Assembly: GCA_964491395.1 (NCBI GenBank) | Contig: CAZBGI010000004.1 | Location: 38,840-102,839, forward strand | Length of the DNA stretch: 64,000 nt | Direction of reading: 5' to 3' | Source: SKVR01 sp964491395 | GTDB lineage: Bacteria > Bacteroidota > Bacteroidia > Bacteroidales > UBA7960 | Part shown: positions 34,708 to 43,926 of the stretch, piece after piece | Layout: the number at the start of each line of letters is the position of its first letter | How positions within the stretch are numbered: the first letter of the stretch is position 1 | Notes under the pieces: model-generated | Seen by the model: the letters and a program-made list of their open reading frames with translations, nothing else | Databases searched by the model: none | Told to the model about the DNA's origin: nothing | Made by a program: the position numbers and the translations under genes

Positions 34708-34725
34708 TGTTTTGTAGACAAAACA
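34708..34725. repeat. 18-base inverted repeat
   Basis: TGTTTTGTAGACAAAACA: two perfect 8-base arms around AG, in the spacer between the YigZ-like and 5'-nucleotidase C-terminal genes. It has no T run, so a binding site is as likely as a terminator. Confidence 0.5.
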
Positions 34726-34815
34726 CTGTATACGAACCAATTAAACTCTTTTTTTCTCTTATTAAAACATCTTTACGTAAAATGAGTTTAAATAAGAGTA
34801 AAGCGAATTTTTTCG

Positions 34816-34846
34816 TTGTTTTTTACCGCAAATAAGCTTAATATTG
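34816..34846 (+). promoter_or_regulatory. Candidate promoter of the 5'-nucleotidase C-terminal lipoprotein gene
   Basis: TTG at 34816-34818, then 20 bases, then TAATATTG (one mismatch to TAnnTTTG), ending 27 bases before the ATG at 34874. Confidence 0.3.
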
Positions 34847-34873
34847 TGGTTCTTTTCCCCCTAAAAAAACCAA

Positions 34874-35647
34874 ATGATGACTAGAAGCAAGGGAATTCTG
34901 TTTTTATTTGCCTGCATCCTGCTGGTGTGCAGCAGTTGTGCAGATCGAAACCGGGATTTCTCCATTGAAGGACATACTATTTTGTTGGATTCGGTAAATA
35001 GTCCCAAAGATCCTGCCCAGGAAGAACTTATTAAACAATACAGAGATAGCCTGGAGGCTGACATGAACAGAGTTTTGGTGTATTCCGAACATGAGATGGA
35101 GAGAGGCACACCTGAAGGCACCCTTAATAATTTTGTCGCAGATTTGGTCTTTGAAATTGGGCATGAAATCTATCAGCCCCAGGATGGTAAGCCCATCGAC
35201 TTTTGCCTGCTTAATTACGGTGGGCTCAGGGTACCACTTCCTGAGGGAGAGATAACGTATGGACGGGTATATGAACTGCTACCCTTTGAAAATGAAATGG
35301 TTGTAGTTACCCTGAGTGGAGATAAAACTTACGAACTGTTTCAATATTTAGCTGCTGCAACCCAGGGAATGCCGGTTTCAGGTATTGAGCTTATCATCGA
35401 TGACGAAACTCCTGAGATCATAAAAATTCAGGGTCAGGAGTTCGACAAAAACCAAACCTATAAAGTGCTTACCTCTGATTATCTTGCCGGAGGTGGCGAC
35501 TCTATGGATTTCTTTCTGCAACCCATCCATTACGAATTACTGGGAATGCGGGTGCGTGATGCCATCATATTGCACATGCAAAATGTACAAGCCAGGGGAG
35601 AAAAAATAAGTGCTGAATTAGACGGGCGGATTGCTTATTCTCAATAA
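34874..35647 (+). CDS. Lipoprotein with 5'-nucleotidase C-terminal domain (split UshA, C half)
   Basis: A 257-residue protein. It has a lipoprotein signal with two cysteines at the lipobox (LVCSSC). The body is the 5'-nucleotidase/UshA C-terminal substrate-binding domain: NFVADLVFE, LLPFENEMVVVTLSGDK, and the final LAGGGDSMDFF segment that lines the nucleoside pocket. It lacks the metallophosphatase domain, which is encoded by the next gene. In UshA the two are fused in the reverse order, so the proteins probably assemble outside the cytoplasm. Substrate class (nucleotides or sugar nucleotides) is inferred from the family. Confidence 0.85.
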   Translation: MMTRSKGILFLFACILLVCSSCADRNRDFSIEGHTILLDSVNSPKDPAQEELIKQYRDSLEADMNRVLVYSEHEMERGTPEGTLNNFVADLVFEIGHEIYQPQDGKPIDFCLLNYGGLRVPLPEGEITYGRVYELLPFENEMVVVTLSGDKTYELFQYLAAATQGMPVSGIELIIDDETPEIIKIQGQEFDKNQTYKVLTSDYLAGGGDSMDFFLQPIHYELLGMRVRDAIILHMQNVQARGEKISAELDGRIAYSQ

Positions 35648-35774
35648 TACAATCGAAATTATAGTGCCCCAGGCTGATATTCATTTTGCCAATACTATGT
35701 ATATAACCCAATAGTCAGAAAAGATATAATGTTCTCAAATATCCGTCATGTATTATAAACACCTTGATGGATAA

Positions 35775-35805
35775 TTATGCTGAAAAAAATCGGTTTTCTG
35801 CATAA
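35775..35805. repeat. Hairpin in the spacer between the two nucleotidase genes
   Basis: TTATGCTGAAAA (35775-35786) pairs with TTTTCTGCATAA (35794-35805) with one mismatch and a 7-base loop. An A run follows on the plus strand, so it would resemble a terminator only on the minus strand; its role is unclear. Confidence 0.4.
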
Positions 35806-35878
35806 AAAAAGGAACTTACGCTCCAGCACTGCAAAAAGCAGGACATGTATCTGATCAATTTACTCAAATCAATACCCG

Positions 35879-36817
35879 ATGAACTTGACCAAAATCAACA
35901 GGCGTACTTTTGCCAAAACTTCACTTATTGCCGGCGTTTCTCTGGGGGCAGGTTTGCCTTTTTGGGCCCATGGACAGGAGGATATCAGTCATCTTTGTAT
36001 TCTTCACACCAATGATACCCACAGCCGCATAGATCCCTACCCTGCCAATGACCCCAATTATCCGAATATGGGAGGCTATGCACGCCGTGCCACAGTTATC
36101 CATCAAATCAGGCAATCCCACCCCCATGTTTTATTACTGGATGCCGGAGACATTTTTCAGGGTACACCTTACTATAATATCTATGGAGGTGAACCCGAAC
36201 TTATTCTCATGAGTAAAATGGGATATGATGCTGCAACCATAGGTAATCACGAGTTTGATAACGGGCTCGAAGGCTTTCTAAAGGTTCTGCCCCATGCTGA
36301 ATTTCCATTTATCATATCCAATTACGATTTTTCTGCAACTATACTGCATGGGAAAACCATGCCCTATAAGGTTCTGGAGAAAGGAGATTTGAAAATCGGA
36401 CTGTACGGATTAGGTATTGAGCTGGAAGGTTTGGTAGGAAGAAACCTGTATGGGCAAACGATATACCTGGAGCCACTTGATGTTGCCCGCAAAGTAGAAC
36501 GACTCCTTAAGGAAGAATTGAATTGTGATATAATTATCTGCTTGTCGCATTTAGGGTATGAATACGAGACCAATAAGGTGAGTGATTTATCAATAGCGCG
36601 TCAAACAAGGTATACAGACATTATTCTGGGGGGACACACCCACACATTACTCGATCCCCCCACAAAAATAGAAAACGCCGCAGGGAAAAAAGTGCTCATA
36701 GGACAAACAGGTTATGCAGGAGTTCGACTAGGTCGTATGGATCTGTACTTTAACAAAAAAAACAGGGAAACTTTTGTCGAATCCAATACAACAAAAATTT
36801 TTAATAATCAAGCGTAA
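35879..36817 (+). CDS. Metallophosphatase with twin-arginine signal (split UshA, N half)
   Basis: A 312-residue calcineurin-like phosphoesterase. The N-terminus carries a twin-arginine-like signal (NRRTFAKTSL then a hydrophobic stretch, cleavage near AHGQE). The metal-ligand motifs are complete: LHTNDTHS, LDAGDIFQG, IGNHEFDNG, LSHLG and GGHTHT. This is the catalytic half of a UshA-type 5'-nucleotidase. It follows the C-terminal half after 231 bases. Export by the Tat route would suggest folding with metal in the cytoplasm, while its partner is a Sec lipoprotein; that split use of export routes is an inference from the signals. Confidence 0.87.
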   Translation: MNLTKINRRTFAKTSLIAGVSLGAGLPFWAHGQEDISHLCILHTNDTHSRIDPYPANDPNYPNMGGYARRATVIHQIRQSHPHVLLLDAGDIFQGTPYYNIYGGEPELILMSKMGYDAATIGNHEFDNGLEGFLKVLPHAEFPFIISNYDFSATILHGKTMPYKVLEKGDLKIGLYGLGIELEGLVGRNLYGQTIYLEPLDVARKVERLLKEELNCDIIICLSHLGYEYETNKVSDLSIARQTRYTDIILGGHTHTLLDPPTKIENAAGKKVLIGQTGYAGVRLGRMDLYFNKKNRETFVESNTTKIFNNQA

Positions 36818-36959
36818 AACCACTTTTTTATTCACTATTTTTTTTCAATTTTTGTTGAAATGTTTGGGGGACACATTGATAAATTCCATTACACTGTAAA
36901 TCAACCCTGAAGCGAAAATCAGAGTATTAACCACAACAATTTTTGATTATTTTTTAGAG

Positions 36960-38402
36960 ATGGACAACACGCACGAGTTAGTATGGTCAAAATGTTTAAA
37001 TGTTATTCAAGATAATATTCCACAGAATAGTTTCAACACCTGGTTTGCCCCCATCAAGCCTGTTAAGCTGATAAACAACGTTTTAACCATCCAGGTACCC
37101 AGCCAGTTTTTTTATGAATGGCTGGAAGAACATTACATAGAGCTATTGCGGAAAACCATTAAGAAGGAATTAGGTGTTGACGGAAGGCTGGAATATAGTA
37201 TCGTTATGGATAGTGCCTATAACCATACCCAACCTTACACGATTCATGCACCCACATTAAACAGAAAAGCACTAAAAAATCCACCGGTAACTATGCCTTT
37301 AGATTTGAACAAAGATAGTGGCAAAACTGTACCCAATCCTTTTATCATTCCGGGGTTGAAAAAATTGAACATTCACCCCCAGTTGATTGAGTCTTACAAT
37401 TTTGAAAACTTTGTTCAGGGCGACTGCAACAGGCTTGCACGCAGCGCAGGCATTGCCGTTGGACAAAACCCGGGAAAAACTTCTTTTAACCCTTTGCTGA
37501 TTTATAGTTCCAGTGGTTTGGGAAAAACCCACCTTGCACATGCTATTGGCATTGAGGTTAAAAATAATTTCCCCGACAAAACTGTTCTATATGTTTCATG
37601 CGAGCAATTTACCAATCAGTTTATTGATGCCGTAAAAAATTCCAATCAAAACGATTTTATCCACTTCTACCAGATGATTGATGTTTTGATTGTCGACGAT
37701 ATTCACTCCCTGGCCAACAAACCAAAAACGCAAGATGTTTTCTTTCATATTTTCAATCAGCTGCACCAAAACAGCAAACAGATCATTATAACCTCCGATC
37801 AGCCGCCTGTTGAAATGAAAGGAATAGAGCCCAGGCTGCTCTCACGATTTAAATGGGGTCTTTCTGCTGACTTGCAAACCCCTGATTTGGAAACCCGCAT
37901 TGCCATTTTACGCAAGAAAATGTATAACGATGGAGTAGAAATGCCTGCCAACGTAGTAGAATTAATTGCCAGCAGTATAGACACCAATATCAGGGAAATG
38001 GAGGGTGCCATGATTTCTATTCTGGCTCAATCCTCAATGAACAAAAAAGAAATAAACACAGAACTGGCCAATAGCGTTATTCAGAAATTTGTAAAAAGCA
38101 CACCACGCGAAATTACTATAGAACACATACAGAAAACGGTAGGAGAATATTTTGACATTCCCATCGATAAAATCAACTCCAGTACACGAAAAAGAGAAAT
38201 TGTACAGGCTCGTCAACTGGCAATGTATTTTTCCAAAGCATACACAAAACACTCTCTTGCCTCTATTGGAAGCAAGCTCGGGAAAAAAGATCACGCTACT
38301 GTGCTGCACGCCTGTAAGACCGTGAAAAATTTATATGATACTGACAGGGACTTTAAAAAGCATTTTGATGAACTTGATAATATGCTCAAGATAAAGATGT
38401 AA
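36960..38402 (+). CDS. dnaA: DnaA, chromosomal replication initiator
   Basis: A 480-residue DnaA of normal length. Domain I at the N-terminus (WSKCLNVIQDNIPQNSFNTWF), a short linker, domain III with Walker A (SSGLGKTHL) and Walker B (VLIVDDIHSL) and sensor motifs, and domain IV with the DnaA signature (KKDHATVLHACKTV) for DNA binding. No DnaA-box cluster is evident in the flanks, only a single near match (TTAACCACA) about 30 bases upstream, so the origin is not obviously here. Confidence 0.97.
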   Translation: MDNTHELVWSKCLNVIQDNIPQNSFNTWFAPIKPVKLINNVLTIQVPSQFFYEWLEEHYIELLRKTIKKELGVDGRLEYSIVMDSAYNHTQPYTIHAPTLNRKALKNPPVTMPLDLNKDSGKTVPNPFIIPGLKKLNIHPQLIESYNFENFVQGDCNRLARSAGIAVGQNPGKTSFNPLLIYSSSGLGKTHLAHAIGIEVKNNFPDKTVLYVSCEQFTNQFIDAVKNSNQNDFIHFYQMIDVLIVDDIHSLANKPKTQDVFFHIFNQLHQNSKQIIITSDQPPVEMKGIEPRLLSRFKWGLSADLQTPDLETRIAILRKKMYNDGVEMPANVVELIASSIDTNIREMEGAMISILAQSSMNKKEINTELANSVIQKFVKSTPREITIEHIQKTVGEYFDIPIDKINSSTRKREIVQARQLAMYFSKAYTKHSLASIGSKLGKKDHATVLHACKTVKNLYDTDRDFKKHFDELDNMLKIKM

Positions 38403-38433
38403 ATGATCATCCCTTTTAATGTACACCCGAATT

Positions 38434-38466
38434 CCGGATTTTCATTTTTGAATGTCCGGTTTTTTA
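38434..38466 (+). terminator. Terminator after dnaA
   Basis: Stem CCGGATTTTCA / TGAATGTCCGG (11 pairs, two mismatched) with a short T loop, followed by six T (38461-38466), about 32 bases after the dnaA stop. Confidence 0.6.
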
Positions 38467-38509
38467 TGGATAACCGTCTTGAATTGTAAATTTTAAATGC
38501 ATAATACCG

Positions 38510-38989
38510 ATGAATATTCTAATGGTTTGCCTGGGCAATATTTGCCGCTCCCCTTTGGCAGAAGGAATCATGAAAGCAAAAGCCCAAAAATATCAACTCA
38601 AAATAAACGTAGATTCCGCCGGTACAGGAGCTTACCATGTTGGTGAACAACCTGATCCCCGCTCAATGGAGGTAGCCCTGAAAAATGGAATTGATATTGC
38701 AGATCAAAGAGCCCGTAAATTCAGAACGGATGATTTTGACCATTTCGATAAAATCTATGCCATGGACGTAATCAATTATGAAGATATACTTGCCCAGGCA
38801 CAAACAGCAGAGGACAAAGAAAAGGTGGAAATGATTATGAATAAGGTGTATCCGGGAGAAGACAAGTCGGTTCCCGACCCCTATTTTGGAGGGAAAGATG
38901 GTTTTGATAAGGTTTTTGATATGCTGGATAAAGCTTGTGATATAATTGCCCGCGAAATGGTTGCTCAAGAGAAGAACCCAAATGAATAG
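38510..38989 (+). CDS. Low-molecular-weight protein tyrosine phosphatase
   Basis: A 159-residue LMW-PTP. The catalytic loop VCLGNICRSP (C-x5-R-S) is at residues 6-15 and the general-acid loop reads VPDPYFGG. The family dephosphorylates tyrosine in proteins; it also often takes part in capsule or exopolysaccharide control, though no partner kinase lies nearby. It is the first gene after dnaA, with the PLP enzyme 20 bases downstream. Confidence 0.9.
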   Translation: MNILMVCLGNICRSPLAEGIMKAKAQKYQLKINVDSAGTGAYHVGEQPDPRSMEVALKNGIDIADQRARKFRTDDFDHFDKIYAMDVINYEDILAQAQTAEDKEKVEMIMNKVYPGEDKSVPDPYFGGKDGFDKVFDMLDKACDIIAREMVAQEKNPNE

Positions 38990-39009
38990 CTCCCAAAACA
39001 TGAATTGAT

Positions 39010-39957
39010 ATGGAATTACCGGGAAAAAATGAGATAGAACATGCATACAACCGAATATCGGGGCATGTAAAACGTACCCCTTTGCTCAGCTGTTCTACGC
39101 TAAATAACTTAAGTGAAGCCTCACTGTTATTTAAATGTGAGAATTTTCAAAAGGCAGGAGCCTTCAAGTTCAGAGGAGCCACCAATGCTTTGTTGCAACT
39201 AAAACCCGGGCAAGCTTCTAAAGGAGTGTGTACCCATTCATCAGGGAATCATGCCCAGGCACTGGCGCTTGCTGCCAACTCAAATGGATTGGAGGCTTTT
39301 ATTGTAATGCCTGATAATGCACCCGTTGTTAAGGTTAATGCAGTACAAGGGTATAATGGTAAAATACAATTCTGTAAGCCCACGCTCCAGGCCCGGGAAT
39401 CGACCCTGGAGATGATACAACAAACAACCGGCGCAACATTCATTCATCCCTACAACAACCTTCATGTTATAGAAGGTCAGGCAACGTGCTTCTATGAACT
39501 GCTTACCCAGGTTGAGACTCAACCAGATTATGTCATTGCACCAGTGGGAGGAGGAGGTTTGCTCAGTGGCACGCTTTTGACAGCCCGGGCTTTCGCTCCT
39601 GAAACCAAAGTTATAGGAGCCGAACCTTCAATGGCCAATGATGCATGGAAATCCCTGCAGGCTGGTCGCTTCATACCCTCAGAAAACCCCCAAACGATTG
39701 CTGATGGTCTGAAAACATCATTGGGGTCAATAACCTGGCCCATTATCAGAGATCATGTACACGATATTCTTACGGTTTCTGAAGAAAGCATCGTCAAGGC
39801 CATGTACCTTGTCTGGGAACGGATGAAAGTAGTAATAGAACCTTCTGCTGCTGTGCCACTGGCAGTTGTGCTGAACCATAAAGCTCTGTTCCGCGGTAAA
39901 AGGGTTGCCGTGATTTTTTCAGGAGGCAATGTCGATTTAAAAAACCTACCCTGGTAA
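39010..39957 (+). CDS. Threonine dehydratase / serine racemase-like PLP enzyme
   Basis: A 315-residue fold-type II PLP enzyme. The Schiff-base lysine is in FKFRGATNA, the phosphate-binding SSGNHAQALALAA and GGGGLLSG loops are conserved, and the closing SGGNVD motif is present. It has no ACT regulatory domain, so it fits the catabolic threonine dehydratase or serine racemase type rather than IlvA. Reaction (deamination or racemisation of Ser/Thr) cannot be settled from sequence alone. Confidence 0.85.
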   Translation: MELPGKNEIEHAYNRISGHVKRTPLLSCSTLNNLSEASLLFKCENFQKAGAFKFRGATNALLQLKPGQASKGVCTHSSGNHAQALALAANSNGLEAFIVMPDNAPVVKVNAVQGYNGKIQFCKPTLQARESTLEMIQQTTGATFIHPYNNLHVIEGQATCFYELLTQVETQPDYVIAPVGGGGLLSGTLLTARAFAPETKVIGAEPSMANDAWKSLQAGRFIPSENPQTIADGLKTSLGSITWPIIRDHVHDILTVSEESIVKAMYLVWERMKVVIEPSAAVPLAVVLNHKALFRGKRVAVIFSGGNVDLKNLPW

Positions 39958-39995
39958 CCCAGCAATAGCCATAATAACCTAAAAAGCTCTTAAAG

Positions 39996-40715
39996 ATGAA
40001 TCTACCTAAAGGAAAGCTTTACTTAATTCCGGTCGGACTGGGAGGAGAAAATCCGCAAAACCTGCTTCCCTCCTATAATTCAATCATTATTGAAACGCTG
40101 GATGAGTTTATTGTGGAAAATATCCGTTCTGCCAGAAGGTATTTACGGAGCATTGGGTACAAAAAAGACTTTGCCACCGTTGTCTTCCATGTCCTTGATA
40201 AACACACTTCAGACCGGGATATCCCCGGGTTTTTAGATAGTGCAAAGCAGGGAACAAACCTTGGCCTGTTATCGGAAGCCGGCAATCCTTGCATTGCTGA
40301 CCCCGGTAATAAAGTAGTAAGGCTGGCCCATGAAAACAACATCAGGGTTATCCCATTGGTAGGACCCAGTTCGATTTTACTGGCACTGATAGCTTCGGGA
40401 TTTAACGGGCAGAGTTTTTCTTTCCACGGCTATCTGCCGGTGGATAGAAAAGCCCGGCAACACAAAATCAAAGAACTACAAGAGCTTGTGGTGAAAAAAC
40501 AACAAACCCAAATCTTCATGGAAACTCCCTACCGGAACAATGCATTGATGCAAGACTTGCTGAGTTATTGTGCGGATTCCATGCTTCTGAGCATTGCCTC
40601 AAATATAAGTATGCCGGAAGAATTCATAAAAACCATGAGTGTGGAAGAATGGAAAAAGCAAACGCCCGATTTGCATAAAAAACCGAGCGTTTTCCTGTTG
40701 TATAAAGATCAATAG
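39996..40715 (+). CDS. RsmI-like SAM-dependent methyltransferase
   Basis: A 239-residue tetrapyrrole-methylase-fold protein, shorter than RsmI. It has the SAM-loop features LSEAGNPCIADPGN and VGPSSILLALIASGF, and METPYRN near the end of the catalytic part. This compact form occurs in Bacteroidota beside a full-length RsmI; the RNA target is inferred by relation to 16S C1402 methylation and is not certain. The stop lies 28 bases from the convergent lgt stop with no clear terminator between. Confidence 0.8.
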   Translation: MNLPKGKLYLIPVGLGGENPQNLLPSYNSIIIETLDEFIVENIRSARRYLRSIGYKKDFATVVFHVLDKHTSDRDIPGFLDSAKQGTNLGLLSEAGNPCIADPGNKVVRLAHENNIRVIPLVGPSSILLALIASGFNGQSFSFHGYLPVDRKARQHKIKELQELVVKKQQTQIFMETPYRNNALMQDLLSYCADSMLLSIASNISMPEEFIKTMSVEEWKKQTPDLHKKPSVFLLYKDQ

Positions 40716-40742
40716 TTCTATCAGGGATTGAACTTCTGAGGG

Positions 40743-41609
40743 TTATTTCGATTGTTCAATTGCGGGTCGTTTGGTTTTGAAGGCATATATCAATATGGCA
40801 ATTCCCAGCAGTATCATCGGAATACTAAGCAGTTGTCCCATATTTATATTGAAATAGTCCAGTACTTGAGATACAAATCCTCCTGACAAACGTTCCTGGG
40901 GTTCTTTCCAGAATTCCACAACAAACCGCCAAACAAACAGGGTAATAAGAAAAAACCCACTCATAAAGCCTTCGTACAAGCGGCTGATGTTCTTAAAGTA
41001 GAGCCCCAGCATGGTGATAAAAATCAAAAGGTAGCCAGCTCCTTCATAAATGGCTGTAGGATGCACAGGAGGGGTAAACACGGGGTCAGCCCCCTGCATC
41101 CACTGACCTAAATTTTTGATGAATCGGAATCCCCAGGGCTGATCTGTAACATACCCGTAAATTTCATGATTCATAAGATTTCCCATACGGATAAACATGG
41201 CAGCGAGTGCCACGACAATCAGCAGCCGGTCGGCGGTCCAAAGGAAAGGTTTGCTGGAAACTTTCCGGTAATATCTATAGATGGCAATGATAATTCCGAT
41301 TGCACCCCCATGACTGGCAAGACCTCCCTGCCAGATGAAAAGAATCTCCACCGGATTTGAAATATAATAGTCAAAATCATAGAAAAAACAATGCCCCAGG
41401 CGTGCTCCGATTATGCTACCCAAGGCAATATGTATAAGCAAACTGTCAATTTCATGCTGCCCTACATTTTCTTTTTTAAAAATCCGTGATATGATTTCGT
41501 AACCCAGGTAAAATGAAAGTGCCCAAAACAAACCATACCACCTCACTGAAAGGGGGCCCAGGGAAAAGATAACCGGGCTTACCTCCCAGGTAATCTGCAA
41601 AATAGTCAT
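40743..41609 (-). CDS. lgt: Lgt, prolipoprotein diacylglyceryl transferase
   Basis: A 288-residue inner-membrane enzyme with seven hydrophobic helices that attaches diacylglycerol to the lipobox Cys, the first step of lipoprotein maturation. Family features are visible: VRWYGLFWALSF, the invariant IGARLGHCFFYD segment, GGLASHGGAIG and RMGNLMNHEIYG, and the closing SGGFVSQVLDYFN...MGQLLSIPM region. It lies directly downstream of three FKBP lipoproteins whose maturation needs this enzyme, and 14 bases after the first of them. Confidence 0.95.
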   Translation of the reverse strand: MTILQITWEVSPVIFSLGPLSVRWYGLFWALSFYLGYEIISRIFKKENVGQHEIDSLLIHIALGSIIGARLGHCFFYDFDYYISNPVEILFIWQGGLASHGGAIGIIIAIYRYYRKVSSKPFLWTADRLLIVVALAAMFIRMGNLMNHEIYGYVTDQPWGFRFIKNLGQWMQGADPVFTPPVHPTAIYEGAGYLLIFITMLGLYFKNISRLYEGFMSGFFLITLFVWRFVVEFWKEPQERLSGGFVSQVLDYFNINMGQLLSIPMILLGIAILIYAFKTKRPAIEQSK

Positions 41610-41623
41610 AGTAAGTACGTTAA

Positions 41624-42823
41624 TTATTCTATTTCTAATAGTTCTACATCAAAAATCAATGTGGCTCCAGCCGGTATTGGACCGGTAGTTCTGTCACCAT
41701 AAGCAAGTTCAGAAGGAACAATAAAGCGGTATTGGGCACCGGTGCGCATCAGGGCAACACCTTCGTCCCAACCTCTTATCACCTGCCCTTGTCCTAATAC
41801 AAACTTAAAAGGCAAATCTCTTTCTACTGAAGAGTCAAACAATTCTCCATCAGTAAGAAATCCGGAGTAATGTACTTTTACCATTTCACCCGCTTTAGGG
41901 TAATCTCCTGTTCCTTCTTTCACGATAATGTATTGTAATCCGGTATCAGTACTGAGGGTATCTTTTCCTGCTACATCATAAGGCTCCGCCCTGATAATAT
42001 CAGTAGCTTCCAGTACCTCAATATCGAAAATTAAGTCGGTCCGGGCAGGAATAGGTCCTCTGCCCTGCTCTCCATAGGCCAGCTGATAAGGAATCCATAA
42101 ACGGGCTTTATCGCCTACGCGAAGATAACTCAATCCTTCTTCCCATCCCCTGATAACCATTCCACGACCCAGGGTTATTTCGATGGGACTGTTTCTTTCG
42201 CGCGAGGAATCAAACAAGGTCATATCTTCAAAGAAGCCATTATAATGTACCTTTACTTTCATTCCCTCCTCCAGCTCTTTTCCTTTTCCTTCTTCAACAA
42301 TGGCCCAACGCAGGCCGCTGTTACTTTGCTCAACAGGCAAAGTTTCCTCAATTTCAAAAGGTTCAGGTGCAGGAATTACATCCATGATCTCAACATGAAA
42401 AACCAAAGGAGCATTGGCAGGGATATCGCCCATAGTCTTATCTCCATAGCCTAAGTCAGGAGGTATTCTTAGTATCGCTTTATCTCCTTCCGACAAAAGT
42501 GTCATGGCGATATCCCAGCCCTTGATAACCTGGCCGGCACCAATTTTGAAAGAAACAGGTTCATCTCTTTCATAACTGCTGTCAATCAAGGTGCTATCTT
42601 CAAGCATCAGGGTATAATGAACATACACCATGTCATTAAGAGATGCTTGTTCTCCTTCCCCCTCATCTTCAACCCGATACTCGATACCAGACTCGTGTGT
42701 GTTGAATGAGGGTGGTGCTGATATTTTTGATACCGTACTGCAGGCTGTAAAAATTGCCAAAAAGGCCATGAAAAGGAAAAGCCTTGCTGAGGTTGATGTT
42801 CTGTTGAATGAAATGGTTGTCAT
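41624..42823 (-). CDS. Triple-domain FKBP-type peptidyl-prolyl isomerase lipoprotein
   Basis: A 399-residue protein with a lipobox ending FTAC (Cys28) and three FKBP domains in a row (about 45-152, 165-275, 290-399). Each keeps the FKBP landmarks VKVHYxG, FDSSxER, GQVIxGWDEG and IPxxLAYGD, with the third closest to consensus and the first more diverged. Isomerases of this type fold periplasmic or outer-membrane proteins. Three domains in one chain is unusual; domains two and three look like the active ones. It is the middle of the run between the FKBP gene at 42903 and lgt. Confidence 0.88.
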   Translation of the reverse strand: MTTISFNRTSTSARLFLFMAFLAIFTACSTVSKISAPPSFNTHESGIEYRVEDEGEGEQASLNDMVYVHYTLMLEDSTLIDSSYERDEPVSFKIGAGQVIKGWDIAMTLLSEGDKAILRIPPDLGYGDKTMGDIPANAPLVFHVEIMDVIPAPEPFEIEETLPVEQSNSGLRWAIVEEGKGKELEEGMKVKVHYNGFFEDMTLFDSSRERNSPIEITLGRGMVIRGWEEGLSYLRVGDKARLWIPYQLAYGEQGRGPIPARTDLIFDIEVLEATDIIRAEPYDVAGKDTLSTDTGLQYIIVKEGTGDYPKAGEMVKVHYSGFLTDGELFDSSVERDLPFKFVLGQGQVIRGWDEGVALMRTGAQYRFIVPSELAYGDRTTGPIPAGATLIFDVELLEIE

Positions 42824-42902
42824 AATACCGGCTTAAGAAACCGAAAAGAGAATACGGTGATGGATTCTCTTTTCGATTAGGTTATCATGCTGCTGCATAT
42901 AG

Positions 42903-43784
42903 TTATTCTGCACTAATCAACTCGATATCAAAAATCAAGGTTGAAAAGGGTTGTATAAGTTCACTTCTGGCTTTGTCGCCATAAGCAAGGTGAGAAGGAA
43001 TAATCAGACGTGCTTTGGAGCCGACATTAATTTTAGAGATACCTTCATCCCAACCAGGGATCACCTGTCCGCTTCCCAGGGTAAACTCAATGGGCTCGCC
43101 CCGTTCAACTGAAGAATCAAAGACAGTACCATCGAGCACCATACCCGTATAATGTACTTTTACATTTTGTCCTGGCTCGGGTTTTGGTCCTGACCCTTCT
43201 TCTTCAACGATGATAATCAAACCACTTTCTTCGGGTTGTACATCAATATTTTGTTCATCCAGGTATTCATCAAGGATTTTGGTTTCATTCATGGAAGCAT
43301 TTTCCTGTTCCTCCATTTGTTCTTCCCTTTGCTTCTGCATATAAGCTTCATATTCCTCTTCATTAAAGAATTCATGCATAACGATGTCAACATAAATGCT
43401 GTCTTCGGGATTAATAAATTCAGGAACACTCATTGCACCCATGGTAACAGAAAAGAAGTTATTGGCATCAAACATAAAAGATGCACTGTCGCCTGCAGCC
43501 ATCATTCTTAAAGCTTCGTAAATATCACCCTCATATTCAGAAGGAATAACACGAACATAGGCACTGCCCTGATTTTGGCTACTGGAAAAAAAGACTGAAT
43601 CTGCAGGATAGCGATAATTAAAGTCAATTTTTGCAATGTCATCAACGGAGGGTTTATCTCCTTTGTTATTATCATGAAACTTGTAGGTCAATCCAGTTTC
43701 AGTTTGTTTGTAAGAATCATCCGTGCACGATGAAAGGAAAAAAATAAACAACAATGCAGGAATTAATAAAATTTCTTTTTTCAT
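42903..43784 (-). CDS. FKBP-type isomerase lipoprotein (degenerate N domain plus active C domain)
   Basis: A 293-residue lipoprotein (lipobox LSSC in the signal, Cys20 region). The N-terminal region (about 30-140) has the fold pattern of FKBP but lost its active-site motifs; a Glu/Gln-rich helix follows; the C-terminal FKBP domain (about 195-292) is complete (VKVHYTGMVLDGTVFDSS, GQVIPGWDEG, IPSHLAYGD). It lies 79 bases upstream of the triple-domain FKBP gene on the same strand. Confidence 0.85.
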   Translation of the reverse strand: MKKEILLIPALLFIFFLSSCTDDSYKQTETGLTYKFHDNNKGDKPSVDDIAKIDFNYRYPADSVFFSSSQNQGSAYVRVIPSEYEGDIYEALRMMAAGDSASFMFDANNFFSVTMGAMSVPEFINPEDSIYVDIVMHEFFNEEEYEAYMQKQREEQMEEQENASMNETKILDEYLDEQNIDVQPEESGLIIIVEEEGSGPKPEPGQNVKVHYTGMVLDGTVFDSSVERGEPIEFTLGSGQVIPGWDEGISKINVGSKARLIIPSHLAYGDKARSELIQPFSTLIFDIELISAE

Positions 43785-43926
43785 AAGTTAGATTTATTAG
43801 GTTTTAAAATTATATTGCTGTATGATGTAAATTCAGAAACACGGAGTTTCTTAATACTGCAACAGCAAAGGTTATTGTTAGAAAACTATTTATTGTATTA
43901 TTTGATTACTGCTTGCATGTTAGCGA

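Noticed and set aside
36818..36959. Replication origin next to dnaA
   Set aside because: Only one imperfect DnaA-box-like word (TTAACCACA); no cluster of boxes or AT-rich unwinding array was recognised.
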